DNA of 64,000 bases from CAYRHN01 sp964424115 (lineage in GTDB: Bacteria; Chloroflexota; Anaerolineae; Anaerolineales; Anaerolineaceae), in assembly GCA_964424115.1 (NCBI GenBank), contig CAYRHN010000016.1, positions 1 to 64,000 on the forward strand. The letters run 5' to 3'. Positions 16,907-25,760 of this stretch are shown in pieces. The translations under genes and the position numbers were made by a program. Each line of letters starts with the position of its first letter. The first letter of the stretch is position 1. The notes under the pieces were generated by a model, which had not been told where the DNA came from, made no database searches, and saw only the letters and a program-made list of their open reading frames with translations.

Positions 16907-18346
16907 ATGAACCAATACCGCCGCATTGCCAGTCTGAAGGCCGCTGATGAATTCCGCGCGTATCTTGCCTCGCAAGACATCGCGATTCCTTTTGATGAAT
17001 CGCTGGTCCCCGCGCCGCAAAACCCGCTGGCGCAACCCTACATCCTTGCCAATGGCCGGAAAATCGGCAACCGGTTCTGCGTCCAGCCGATGGAGGGCTG
17101 GGATGGCACGGCCGAAGGCTTGCCCAGCGAGTATACTGTGCGGCGCTGGCGCAACTTTGGCCGCAGCGGCGGAAAGCTGATCTGGGGCGGCGAAGCGGTA
17201 GCGGTCTGCCCGGAGGGGCGGGCCAATCCCCGGCAGTTGATGATCCTGGATCGCACCCTCTCCGCCCTGGGCGAGCTTCGCCAGGTCCTGGTGCGCAGCC
17301 ATGAGGAACATCACGGGACCCGGGAGGACCTTCTGACCGGCCTGCAATTGACCCATTCCGGGCGTTTTGCCCGCCCGAATGATAACAAACTTCTGGAACC
17401 GAAGATTCTTTACCACCACCCATTGCTCGACCCGATCTTTCACATCCCCGGGGATTTGCCAGTGATGAGCGACAACGAGATTGATGATCTCATCGGTGTG
17501 TTTGTCCGGGCTGCCTGCTCGGCCCGGGAACTCGGCTTTGATTTTGTGGACATCAAGCACTGCCACGGATATCTTGGGCACGAGTTCCTCAGCGCTGTGA
17601 CCCGTCCAGGGCGGTATGGCGGCAGCCTTGAAAACCGCACCCGTTTTCTTCGCCAGGTGATAACTGGGATCAGGAACGATGCTCCCGGCTTGATGGTTGG
17701 TGTGCGCCTGAGCGCTTTTGACTTTCCACCTTTCCGGCCAGGTCCGGACGGCGTGGGACAGGTAGTCCCATATCGCGATGAGGATGGTAAATACCCCTAT
17801 GCGTTTGGGGCAGATCCAGAAAATCCGCTTCAGATCAAGACGGATGAACTGTTTCGCTTCCTTGGCTTGTTGCAGGAGATGAGTGTGGAACTGGTGAACC
17901 TCACCGCAGGAAGCCCCTATTACAATCCACATCTTCAGCGCCCGGCATACTTTCCGCCCTCGGACGGCTACCAACTGCTGGAAGACCCGCTTGCCAGCGT
18001 GGCCCGCTTGATCGAGATTGCTGCGCGAGCCAAAAGGGCCTTCCCCGAACTGGCCATTGTAGGGACGGGTTACAGTTATCTTCAGGAATGGCTTCCAAAC
18101 GTGGCCCAGCATGTCGTGCGCAATGGCATGGCAGATTTTATTGGCCTGGGACGGATGATCCTTTCCTATCCCGAGATGCCAGCCGATATCTTGCAGGGAA
18201 AGCCGCTCGACCGCCGCCACATTTGCCGCACCTTCAGCGACTGCACCACCGCCCCGCGAAACGGGATGATCTCAGGCTGTTTTCCCCTCGACGAATTTTA
18301 CAAGAACCTGCCGCAAGCTGAGCAGCTCAGAATGCAGAAAAAATAA
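16907..18346 (+). CDS. NADH:flavin oxidoreductase / Old Yellow Enzyme family protein
   Basis: This 479-aa protein is a single FMN TIM barrel of the OYE/2,4-dienoyl-CoA-reductase type. Motifs include FCVQPMEGWDG, the substrate/FMN segment LQLTHSGR, the catalytic-loop KHCHGYLGHEFLS and RPGRYGGSLENR. The C-terminal region holds several cysteines (CRTFSDC...GC) but not the full FeS and FAD domains of the longer reductases. OYE proteins reduce activated double bonds with NAD(P)H. Finding one in a sugar-acid operon with a fumarate-reductase-like protein suggests an unsaturated intermediate. That is inference. Confidence 0.82.
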   Translation: MNQYRRIASLKAADEFRAYLASQDIAIPFDESLVPAPQNPLAQPYILANGRKIGNRFCVQPMEGWDGTAEGLPSEYTVRRWRNFGRSGGKLIWGGEAVAVCPEGRANPRQLMILDRTLSALGELRQVLVRSHEEHHGTREDLLTGLQLTHSGRFARPNDNKLLEPKILYHHPLLDPIFHIPGDLPVMSDNEIDDLIGVFVRAACSARELGFDFVDIKHCHGYLGHEFLSAVTRPGRYGGSLENRTRFLRQVITGIRNDAPGLMVGVRLSAFDFPPFRPGPDGVGQVVPYRDEDGKYPYAFGADPENPLQIKTDELFRFLGLLQEMSVELVNLTAGSPYYNPHLQRPAYFPPSDGYQLLEDPLASVARLIEIAARAKRAFPELAIVGTGYSYLQEWLPNVAQHVVRNGMADFIGLGRMILSYPEMPADILQGKPLDRRHICRTFSDCTTAPRNGMISGCFPLDEFYKNLPQAEQLRMQKK

Positions 18347-18367
18347 ACCTAGAGAAGGAAAAAGACC

Positions 18368-19396
18368 ATGCTCCTCGAAAATTATCGTCCCCAATCCAAA
18401 CTGGTGACCAAAACCACCACCATTACCCGCCCAAGGTTCCCGGTGATCGACGCCCACAATCACCTCGGAGATTCCTTCGGAGGTGGCTGGGATCACAAGC
18501 CCCTCTCCAGCCTGCTGGACCAACTGGACGCCGCCGGGGTGACCTGCTACGTGGACCTGGATGGCGGCTGGGGCGAGGAGGTGCTCAATGGGCACCTGGA
18601 TTATTTCAAACAACCCGCCCCGGAACGGTTTAAGGTCTTCGGAGGCGTGGATTGGTCAAAATGGGCCGAGATGGGCAACCGTTTCTCGGAGTGGGCAGCG
18701 AAACGGCTGCGCGACCAGAAAGAGCGCGGCGCAGAAGGGTTGAAGATCTGGAAACCGCTGGGCCTGCAGGTGAAAGACCACACCGGCGCCCTGGTCAGCG
18801 TGGATGACCCACGCATCGACCCGATCTGGCAAGCCGCCGGAGAACTGGACCTGCCGGTATTGATCCATATTGCTGACCCGCTGGCATTCTTTGATCCGAT
18901 CGATGAGACCAACGAGCGCTGGGAGGAGCTGGGGGCGCACCCGGATTGGGCCTTCACCAGCCCGCCCTTCCCGCCCTTTTCGGGGATCATTAACGGGTTC
19001 GCCAATATGGTTGCCCGCCATCCTGAGACAACCTTCATTGGCGCCCACGTGGGTTGCTATGCCGAAAATTTGCAGTGGGTTGGGGCTCTGCTCGACCGCT
19101 GTCCGAATTTTAACGTGGATATTTCAGCCCGCATTGCTGAACTGGGCCGCCAGCCGTATACCGCGCGACGTTTCTTCCTCCAATACGCCGACCGGATCCT
19201 TTTTGGCCTGGACCTGGGACCGGACGTGAAATCTTACCAGATCTACTACCGTTTCCTGGAAACTGAAGATGAATATTTTGAGTACAGCGCGGCTCCCCTG
19301 CCTGACCAGGGGCGGTGGAATATTTTCGGACTTTCCTTACCGGATGAAGTGCTTAAAAAGGTCTATCATCAGAACGCGGAACGCATTCTATTTTAG
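18368..19396 (+). CDS. Amidohydrolase-superfamily metal-dependent hydrolase (amidohydrolase 2 type)
   Basis: This 342-aa TIM barrel has the N-terminal metal motif DAHNHLG (about residue 28), further His residues on strands 5 and 6 (IHIAD, IGAHVGC) and a late Asp in FGLDLGP. This is the layout of the amidohydrolase-2 group, which contains decarboxylases and lactonases. ATG 18368 follows AGAGAAGGA. In this operon a sugar-lactonase or decarboxylase role is plausible, but nothing in the sequence decides between them. Confidence 0.78.
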   Translation: MLLENYRPQSKLVTKTTTITRPRFPVIDAHNHLGDSFGGGWDHKPLSSLLDQLDAAGVTCYVDLDGGWGEEVLNGHLDYFKQPAPERFKVFGGVDWSKWAEMGNRFSEWAAKRLRDQKERGAEGLKIWKPLGLQVKDHTGALVSVDDPRIDPIWQAAGELDLPVLIHIADPLAFFDPIDETNERWEELGAHPDWAFTSPPFPPFSGIINGFANMVARHPETTFIGAHVGCYAENLQWVGALLDRCPNFNVDISARIAELGRQPYTARRFFLQYADRILFGLDLGPDVKSYQIYYRFLETEDEYFEYSAAPLPDQGRWNIFGLSLPDEVLKKVYHQNAERILF

Positions 19397-19434
19397 CCAG
19401 TCGGATTGATTGAAACAGGAAGAAGGAGCATTTG

Positions 19435-20466
19435 ATGGAGCGTGGTGTGCATACCAAACAAGAAATTTTGACCCAAACTGAAGCCTGGGCAGATGCGTTA
19501 GCGCAGGTGGAAAGAAATAAATCAAAACTGCAAGCGGTTCTTCAAAACACAACGTATGACCAGGTGTTATTTACCGGTTGCGGATCCACCTATTACCTGT
19601 CGTTGGCCGCCGCGGCGCTGTTTCAGGAAATGACCGGCAAACAGGCGCGGGCAGTTCCGGGCGGAGAGCTGTTATTGAACTCGCAGACGGTGGTCACAGG
19701 TGGAAAAATTCTGCTGGTGGCGATCAGCCGATCCGGCTCGACCACAGAAACGGTGCGGGCAGTGGAGCAGTTCAAGCAGCACAAGCGTGGTGAGGTGATC
19801 GTCATCACCAACTATGGTGACCAACCGCTGGCAGGATTGGCGGATGTGGTTGTGGTGATTGAAAAAGGACAGGAAAAAAGCGTGGCGCAAACGCGTTCTT
19901 TTGCATCGATGTATGTGGCGGCTGCGGCACTGGCAATGCTGGCGGGCGGACGCGAGGATCTACTCCAATCCATGCAGGGTTTGCCACAAGCGGGCCAAAG
20001 AATTTTATCCCAGTTCGAGTCTCTGGCACAATCCACCGGCCAGATCCTGGATTTTGACCGCTTCTACTTCCTGGGATCAGGCGCGCGTTACGGATTGGCC
20101 TGCGAAGTAAACTTGAAGATGAAAGAAATGACTCTCACCCACAGCGAGCCCTTCCACTTTTTGGAATTTAGACACGGACCGATGTCAATGATCAGCAAGT
20201 CCGCTGTGGTGGTGGGACTGGTTTCGGAGAAAAATTTTACCCATGAACAAAAAGTGTTGGAGGAAATGCAGGCCAAAGGCGCCACGATCATCTCTTTGGG
20301 TGAATCGGGCTGTTCGGTCAACTTTAATTCCGGGCTGGTGGAAAGCGTACGCGGGGTTTTATATTTGCCCGTGCTGCAGTTAATCGCTTATCACCGCTCG
20401 ATGACAAAGAGTCTGAACCCGGACCAGCCCGAAAACTTGACTGCTGTGGTCAACCTGGAAATATAG
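19435..20466 (+). CDS. SIS-domain sugar-phosphate isomerase/deaminase (AgaS-like)
   Basis: The protein of about 343 aa carries two SIS domains: the first with FTGCGSTYYLS and ISRSGSTTET, the second with FLGSGARYGLACEVNLKMKEM and FRHGPMS. It lacks the glutaminase domain of GlmS, so it is an isomerase/deaminase-type protein. AgaS-like members deaminate-isomerise galactosamine-6-phosphate to tagatose-6-phosphate. That fits the neighbouring alpha-galactosidase, LacD-like aldolase and GatZ-like genes. ATG 19435 has AAGGAG 6 nt upstream; a TTG just before it is less likely. Confidence 0.78.
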   Translation: MERGVHTKQEILTQTEAWADALAQVERNKSKLQAVLQNTTYDQVLFTGCGSTYYLSLAAAALFQEMTGKQARAVPGGELLLNSQTVVTGGKILLVAISRSGSTTETVRAVEQFKQHKRGEVIVITNYGDQPLAGLADVVVVIEKGQEKSVAQTRSFASMYVAAAALAMLAGGREDLLQSMQGLPQAGQRILSQFESLAQSTGQILDFDRFYFLGSGARYGLACEVNLKMKEMTLTHSEPFHFLEFRHGPMSMISKSAVVVGLVSEKNFTHEQKVLEEMQAKGATIISLGESGCSVNFNSGLVESVRGVLYLPVLQLIAYHRSMTKSLNPDQPENLTAVVNLEI

Positions 20467-20476
20467 AGGACACACG

Positions 20477-21808
20477 ATGACAAAGATTACCTTTATAGGG
20501 GCGGGCAGTCTGGGGTTCACCGGCGAATTGGTGCGCGATATTCTTACCTTTCCGCTGCTGCAAAATGCCACCATCTCCCTGATGGATATTGACCCTGAAC
20601 GGCTGGCGTGGGCTAAAAAGGGAGTGGAAAAACTGGTAGCTGCGGGGGAACATGCGGTCAAAGTGGAAGCAACCCTGGACAGAGGCGCAGCGCTTAAGGA
20701 TGCTGACGTGGTTCTGACCACCATTTTGGCGGGTACGACCGATGTCTGGCGGCACGACATTGAAATTCCAAAGAAATACGGTGTGGATACCAATGTCGGC
20801 GACACGCGCGGCCCCAGCGGGATCTTCCGCTTCCTTAGAACGATCAATCCCCTGATGGATATCGTTCGCGATATGGAAAAATATTGTCCAAAGGCCATCT
20901 TGCTCAATTACACCAATCCGATGGCCATGCTGGTCTCGGCAATCCAGAAACAAACCTTTGTCACTGTGACGGGCTTGTGTCATTCTGTGCAGGGAACGGC
21001 GATGATGTTGGCCAACTGGATTGGCGCGCCGTACGAGGAAATTGATTACCTGTGCGCGGGAATCAATCACCAGGCCTGGTATCTGGATTACCGGTGGAAG
21101 GGCGTGGATGCCTATCCGTTAATCCGCCAGGCGGTCACCGGGCGTCCCGAAATATATAACGAGGAACCAGTGCGCAACGAGATGTACCTGGCGCTTGGAA
21201 AATTCGTTACCGAGTCGAGCGGGCACAATTCCGAATACAACTGGTGGTTCCGCAAGCGCCCCGATTTGATCGAGAAATATTGCACCCACGGAACAGGCTG
21301 GAATCCCGGCGAGTACGCCTACATCCTCAAGGAATACCAGCACAACGAAGCCACCTGGAAAGAGCAGGTCAAAGCCAACCTGGATCGCCCTCTGACCGCG
21401 GAAGACCTGCAGCGCGGCGAGGAATATGCCGCCTATATTATTAATGCGCTTCAGGGCGGCGAACCGTTCAAGTTCAACGGCAATGTGCAGAACACGCACC
21501 TGATCACCAATTTACCTGAAGGTGCCTGCGTGGAAGTGCCTGTGCTGGTGGATCGGGCCGGGTTCCACCCGATGCATGTGGGCGCGCTGCCGCCTGAATG
21601 TGCTTTGTTGACCCAGCTTTCCAGTGGGATCGAAGAGATGGCAATCCAGGCCTCGCTGGCTGGCGACCCAACCATGATCTATCGCGCCATCTGCCACGAC
21701 CCGCTGACCGCTGCGGTCCTGTCGCTGGCGGAGATCCGCCAGATGACGAATGAGCTTTTTGCGCAGCATCAGGCTTATCTGCCTCAATTTAAGACACATA
21801 AGGTCTAA
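20477..21808 (+). CDS. GH4 glycosidase, alpha-galactosidase (MelA)-like
   Basis: The 443-aa protein has the NAD-binding start of GH4 (KITFIGAGSLGFTGELVRDI) and VGDTRGPSGIFRFLR. The metal/catalytic Cys motif is GLCHSVQGT (CHS, the alpha-galactosidase/alpha-glucuronidase version), followed by GINHQAW. GH4 enzymes work by NAD+ and Mn2+ dependent redox elimination in the cytoplasm. The motifs are closer to MelA alpha-galactosidases than to 6-phospho-beta-glucosidases, though alpha-galacturonidase-like activity is possible. It lies 10 nt after the SIS gene and 3 nt before the aldolase gene. Confidence 0.85.
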   Translation: MTKITFIGAGSLGFTGELVRDILTFPLLQNATISLMDIDPERLAWAKKGVEKLVAAGEHAVKVEATLDRGAALKDADVVLTTILAGTTDVWRHDIEIPKKYGVDTNVGDTRGPSGIFRFLRTINPLMDIVRDMEKYCPKAILLNYTNPMAMLVSAIQKQTFVTVTGLCHSVQGTAMMLANWIGAPYEEIDYLCAGINHQAWYLDYRWKGVDAYPLIRQAVTGRPEIYNEEPVRNEMYLALGKFVTESSGHNSEYNWWFRKRPDLIEKYCTHGTGWNPGEYAYILKEYQHNEATWKEQVKANLDRPLTAEDLQRGEEYAAYIINALQGGEPFKFNGNVQNTHLITNLPEGACVEVPVLVDRAGFHPMHVGALPPECALLTQLSSGIEEMAIQASLAGDPTMIYRAICHDPLTAAVLSLAEIRQMTNELFAQHQAYLPQFKTHKV

Positions 21809-21811
21809 AAC

Positions 21812-22759
21812 ATGAAACAAATCACGATCGGAAAATTGCGCGGCATCCAGCAATGCACTTCCATTCGGGGAACGTTCACCTGCCTGGCCCTGGATCACCG
21901 CCAGAACCTGCGCAAGGCCAACCCGGCTTTTGTCAGCAATGCGGAATTGTCTCAATTTAAGCTGGATGTAACCGCTGCACTGGCTGACGATGCCACCTGT
22001 GTTCTGTTGGACCCGGAGGTTTCGGCGGCGCAGGCTGTGGCCGCGGGCGCGCTTCCTGGAAGGACTGCTTTTGTGGTGGCACTCGAATCGACCGGCTATT
22101 CCGGGGAGGCCACCGCCCGTAAGGGGCAGATCATTCCCGGTTGGAGCGTGGAAAAAGCCAAACGCATGGGGGCCAGCATGGTCAAGCTGCTGGTGTATTA
22201 CCACCCCGACGCTCCTACCGCTGCTGAGACCGAGGATTTTACGGGCATGGTGGCGGCGGAGTGCGCGCGATATGATCTTGGCCTGATGCTGGAACCGTTG
22301 TCGTACTCGCTCAGCGAAGCCAAACTGAGCAGTGACGAGAAACGCTGGGTAGTGGTGGAAACGGCCAACCGCCTGACCGCCATGGCGGGGGTGGATGTGC
22401 TCAAGGCCGAACTACCGCTGGACACCGCCGACGAAGACCCAGCCCGGCTGGCGGCGGCTTGCGCCGAGGTCAGCGCCGCATCCATAGTTCCGTGGATCTT
22501 GCTCTCCGCGGCAGTGTCTTTCGAATCCTACCAAAAGCAGATCATTGCCGCCTGCCAGGCCGGAGCCAGCGGGATCGCCGTGGGACGGGCAGTGTGGCAG
22601 GAGACGGTCAACATGCCGCGAGATGCGCGCAGTGAGTTCCTGCGCACAGTTGCCAAGGAACGCCTTGTGCGCCTGAATGCTTTATGCACAGCGCTGGCCA
22701 AACCTGTCAGCGACTTTTACTGCGCCGAAGCGCCTTTTGATTGGTATGCGAGTTACTAG
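21812..22759 (+). CDS. Class I aldolase, LacD-like (tagatose-1,6-bisphosphate aldolase family)
   Basis: This 315-aa protein resembles LacD/YihT class I aldolases. It has CLALDHRQNLRK at the start, the strand with the likely Schiff-base Lys (SMVKLLVYYHPD), LEPLSY, DVLKAELP, and a C-terminal GASGIAVGRAVW phosphate site. LacD cleaves tagatose-1,6-bisphosphate; YihT cleaves sulfofructose-1-phosphate. With an SIS protein, a PfkB kinase and a GatZ-like protein around it, the tagatose route is preferred, and I see no sulfoquinovosidase here. It sits 1 nt before the PfkB kinase, so the two are probably translated together. Confidence 0.8.
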   Translation: MKQITIGKLRGIQQCTSIRGTFTCLALDHRQNLRKANPAFVSNAELSQFKLDVTAALADDATCVLLDPEVSAAQAVAAGALPGRTAFVVALESTGYSGEATARKGQIIPGWSVEKAKRMGASMVKLLVYYHPDAPTAAETEDFTGMVAAECARYDLGLMLEPLSYSLSEAKLSSDEKRWVVVETANRLTAMAGVDVLKAELPLDTADEDPARLAAACAEVSAASIVPWILLSAAVSFESYQKQIIAACQAGASGIAVGRAVWQETVNMPRDARSEFLRTVAKERLVRLNALCTALAKPVSDFYCAEAPFDWYASY

Positions 22760-22760
22760 A

Positions 22761-23669
22761 ATGTTTGATATCCTGGTGGCTGGTGAAATTAACCCTGACC
22801 TGATCCTCTCCGGCGATGTGGAACCGGCTTTTGGGCAGGTGGAGAAGCTTGTCGAAAGCGCCACACTGGCGATCGGCTCCTCCTCGGTCATTTTTGCCTG
22901 TGGGGCGGCGCGCTTGGGGTTGAAAGTGGCCTTTATTGGCAAATGCGGGGATGATGTTTTTGGCCGCTTCATGCTGGAGGAGATGCGCCGTAGCCAGGTG
23001 AATGTGGAGCATGTGATTGTTGTCGAAGGCGGTTCGACTGGCTTGAGCGTGATCCTCAACCGCGGCCTGGACCGCGCCATCCTAACCCAGCCGGGGTTGA
23101 TCGCGGCGTTAATGGCGGAAGAGATTTCCGATGATCTGCTCTGCCAGGCGCGGCATGTGCATGTCGCTTCGTATTTCCTGCAAACGGCGCTGCAGCCGGG
23201 TCTGGTCGGGTTGTTCCAGCGTGCGCGGGGGTTGGGTTTGAGCACCTCGCTGGACACGAATTATGATCCCTCTGAGCGCTGGAGCGGTTTTGACCAGCTG
23301 TTGTCGGTCACGAATATCTTCTTGCCCAACGAAGCGGAGGCCAGGTCGCTTGCCAGGATCGGGAACGTTGAACAGGCGGCGGACTGGCTGAAAGGTAAAG
23401 TGCAGACGCTGGCGGTCAAACTTGGCGCGCGCGGGGCGTTGGGCGCCCAGGGAAGTCATCGGGTTGAGGTGCCTTCTCTGCGGGTTGAGGTGTGTGACAC
23501 GGTTGGGGCCGGGGATAGCTTTGATGCCGGTTTCATCTACGCGCACCTGCAAGGTTGGCCGCTGGAAAAAATGCTGCGCCTGGGCGCTGTCTGCGGCGCG
23601 CTTTCCACCCGGCAGGCGGGTGGGACCGCCGCCCAACCCACTTTGGCTGAGGCATTGAATTATTTGTGA
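22761..23669 (+). CDS. PfkB-family carbohydrate kinase
   Basis: From ATG 22761, one nt after the preceding stop, this is a 302-aa ribokinase-fold protein. It has DILVAGEINPDLI at the start, FACGAARLGL as the first signature region, and the second signature DTVGAGDSFDAGF near residue 255 with the catalytic Asp. An upstream frame from 22677 overlaps the aldolase and is not credible. Adjacent to a LacD-like aldolase, a tagatose-6-phosphate or fructose-6-phosphate type kinase is the natural guess, but substrates in this family are not predictable from motifs. Confidence 0.85.
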   Translation: MFDILVAGEINPDLILSGDVEPAFGQVEKLVESATLAIGSSSVIFACGAARLGLKVAFIGKCGDDVFGRFMLEEMRRSQVNVEHVIVVEGGSTGLSVILNRGLDRAILTQPGLIAALMAEEISDDLLCQARHVHVASYFLQTALQPGLVGLFQRARGLGLSTSLDTNYDPSERWSGFDQLLSVTNIFLPNEAEARSLARIGNVEQAADWLKGKVQTLAVKLGARGALGAQGSHRVEVPSLRVEVCDTVGAGDSFDAGFIYAHLQGWPLEKMLRLGAVCGALSTRQAGGTAAQPTLAEALNYL

Positions 23670-23681
23670 AAGGAATATGCG

Positions 23682-24329
23682 ATGCTGATTGACCCGGGCA
23701 GTAAATTATTGATGATCGGCGACTCGATCACGGATTGTGGGCGGGCAAGCCCAGTTGGCGAAGCATTTCAGAATGGATTGGGCAGCGGGTATGTCAGCCT
23801 GGTGAATGCTTTGCTAACAGCCACCTACCCCCGGCATGCTATTCGGGTGGTAAATATGGGCCTCGGCGGCAACACTGTGCTTGACCTGGCGGCGCGTTGG
23901 GAAGAGGATGTGCTGGCCTTGCAGCCGGACTGGCTTTCGGTGATGATCGGGATCAATGATGTCTGGCGGCAGTTTGACGCTCCTCTGCATCCTGAATGGC
24001 ATGTGTCCTTGGAAACTTATGCTGATACGCTGGAGGCTTTGATCCAGAAAACCCGTCCCCGGCTTAAAGGGTTGGTATTGCTGTCTCCTTATTTGATCGA
24101 ACCAAACCGGGCTGATCCCATGCGGGCGATGATGGACCGTTATGGACAGGCCATGCGCGGGATCGCCGAAAAGTACCAGGCCATCTTTGTGGATACACAG
24201 GCCGCATTTGATCAGGTATTGGAATCCATGCATCCCATGTCGTTGGCCTGGGATCGGGTGCACCCCGGCTTGAGCGGGCATGCGGTTTTGGCCCGCGCTT
24301 TTCTCCTGGCTATCGACTATGTATGGTAG
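23682..24329 (+). CDS. SGNH/GDSL-family hydrolase (carbohydrate esterase-like)
   Basis: The 215-aa protein shows all four SGNH blocks: block I GDSIT with the nucleophilic Ser near residue 14, block II Gly in MGLGGNT, block III Asn in GINDVWR, and block V with the Asp-x-x-His dyad in DRVHPGLSGH. No signal peptide is present, so it acts in the cytoplasm, probably removing acetyl or acyl groups from imported glycan pieces. It is 12 nt after the kinase gene. Confidence 0.85.
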   Translation: MLIDPGSKLLMIGDSITDCGRASPVGEAFQNGLGSGYVSLVNALLTATYPRHAIRVVNMGLGGNTVLDLAARWEEDVLALQPDWLSVMIGINDVWRQFDAPLHPEWHVSLETYADTLEALIQKTRPRLKGLVLLSPYLIEPNRADPMRAMMDRYGQAMRGIAEKYQAIFVDTQAAFDQVLESMHPMSLAWDRVHPGLSGHAVLARAFLLAIDYVW

Positions 24330-24359
24330 TCCTTCTTCTCGCGGAGTTCAGTTAACGAT

Positions 24360-25637
24360 ATGAATTATTTTGATTTCATCCTGGCTGCCCAAAAGATGGG
24401 CGAGCCGCGCGGAATCCCATCCATCTGTTCGGCGCATCCTTTTGTGCTTCAGGCGGCGTTCCGGCATGGTCTGAGCCATCATTCTCCGGTGCTGGTGGAA
24501 GCCACCTGTAACCAGGTCAACCAATTTGGCGGGTATACCGGCATGACCCCCGAAAATTTTGTGAATTATGTGCAGGGGATCGCGCGGACATACCAATTCC
24601 CGCTGGAGCGGTTGATCCTAGGAGGAGACCACCTTGGAGCAAACGTCTGGCAGAACGAACCTGCCGAGAACGCGATGCAGAAATCGTTGCAATTGGTCAG
24701 GGATTATGTGCAAGCCGGGTTCTGTAAAATCCACCTGGATGCCAGCATGCGCCTGGCCGATGATGCCCCCACTTTGCCGCCAGAAGTAATTGCCAAACGT
24801 ACGGCCCAACTGGCAAAAATTGCGGAGGAAACCTCTGCCGGAAAAAATCCATTGCGCTATGTGATCGGTACCGAAGTGCCGGTGCCGGGAGGGGCTTTTG
24901 TGGGGCAGGAAGAAGAAGGATTGCACATCACCCTGCCAGCAGATGTGCGGCAAACCATTGAATTGACCCGCACAGCGTTTCTGCGTGAGGGACTGGAAGA
25001 CGCATGGGAACGGGTGATGGCGGTGGTGGTGCAGCCAGGGGTGGAATTTGGGGATGACTTTGTGCTGGAATACCAGCCAGCCGCCGCGCGTGAGCTCTCG
25101 GCCTTCATCGAATCCGAGCCGCGCTTGATCTACGAAGCCCATTCAACAGATTACCAGACCCGCGAAGCGCTGCGCAATCTGGTCAGTGATCACTTTGCTG
25201 TGCTCAAGGTGGGACCAGGGCTGACCTTCTCTTTCCGTGAAGCGGTTTTTGCTTTGACCAGTATTGAGAAGGAATTATTCCCAGCTGAAGATTGTTCGGA
25301 TATTTCCCAGGCGCTGAACCATGCCGCCCTGCGCCGTCCTGAATACTGGATGAAATATTATCGTGGCACATCCGAGGAACAGGCTTTCAAACGCAAGTAC
25401 AGCTTGAGCGACCGCATCCGTTATTATTGGACCGATCCGGCAGTGCAGTCGGCTCTGACGCATCTGTTGGATAACTTTGCCGACCGGCCGCTGCCGCTGA
25501 CCTTACTCAGCCAATATTTGCCTGGCCAGTATGCTCATATTCGCGCGGGCAGTTTGCGAAACCATGCCCGGGATGTTTTGTTGGATCGGGTGATGGATTT
25601 ACTGGAAGATTATCGCTCTGCCTGCGCCTGTGCGTGA
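24360..25637 (+). CDS. GatZ/KbaZ-like protein (tagatose-bisphosphate aldolase accessory or C4-epimerase type)
   Basis: The 425-aa protein matches the GatZ/KbaZ family along its length: GIPSICSAHPFVLQAA, a VEATCNQVNQFGGYTGM segment, LGGDHLGANVW, CKIHLDASM and GTEVPVPGG. GatZ/KbaZ is classically the non-catalytic partner of GatY/KbaY aldolase. No GatY-type class II aldolase is in the window; a LacD-type class I aldolase is instead. Family members from other bacteria are reported to be hexose(-phosphate) C4-epimerases, which would suit this context. It is the last gene before the tRNA that bounds the block. Confidence 0.82.
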   Translation: MNYFDFILAAQKMGEPRGIPSICSAHPFVLQAAFRHGLSHHSPVLVEATCNQVNQFGGYTGMTPENFVNYVQGIARTYQFPLERLILGGDHLGANVWQNEPAENAMQKSLQLVRDYVQAGFCKIHLDASMRLADDAPTLPPEVIAKRTAQLAKIAEETSAGKNPLRYVIGTEVPVPGGAFVGQEEEGLHITLPADVRQTIELTRTAFLREGLEDAWERVMAVVVQPGVEFGDDFVLEYQPAAARELSAFIESEPRLIYEAHSTDYQTREALRNLVSDHFAVLKVGPGLTFSFREAVFALTSIEKELFPAEDCSDISQALNHAALRRPEYWMKYYRGTSEEQAFKRKYSLSDRIRYYWTDPAVQSALTHLLDNFADRPLPLTLLSQYLPGQYAHIRAGSLRNHARDVLLDRVMDLLEDYRSACACA

Positions 25638-25728
25638 GAAATCCGATCTGCTGTGGTAGGTAGGGTTGGAATAGGGCGGCGGCTGATCATGCCACCCCCA
25701 GCGATTCCTGCTATCCTGGAAAATGAAA

Positions 25729-25752
25729 GGGAGGGTATTGTTATACCCTCCC
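25729..25752 (-). terminator. Intrinsic terminator of tRNA-Thr
   Basis: On the minus strand a 10-bp perfect stem (25729-25738 with 25743-25752, loop 4 nt) is followed by TTTCATTTT, starting 9 nt after the tRNA 3' end. It lacks a T-run on the plus strand, so it serves the tRNA and not the GatZ-like gene. Confidence 0.8.
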
Positions 25753-25760
25753 GAAACCTG

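Noticed and set aside
19435..20466. GlmS (glucosamine-6-phosphate synthase)
   Set aside because: Only the two SIS domains are present; the N-terminal Cys1 glutaminase domain is missing.
21812..22759. Sulfoquinovose (YihT-type) sulfoglycolysis
   Set aside because: The aldolase is closer to LacD in key segments, and no sulfoquinovosidase, SQ isomerase or sulfolactaldehyde enzyme is in the operon.
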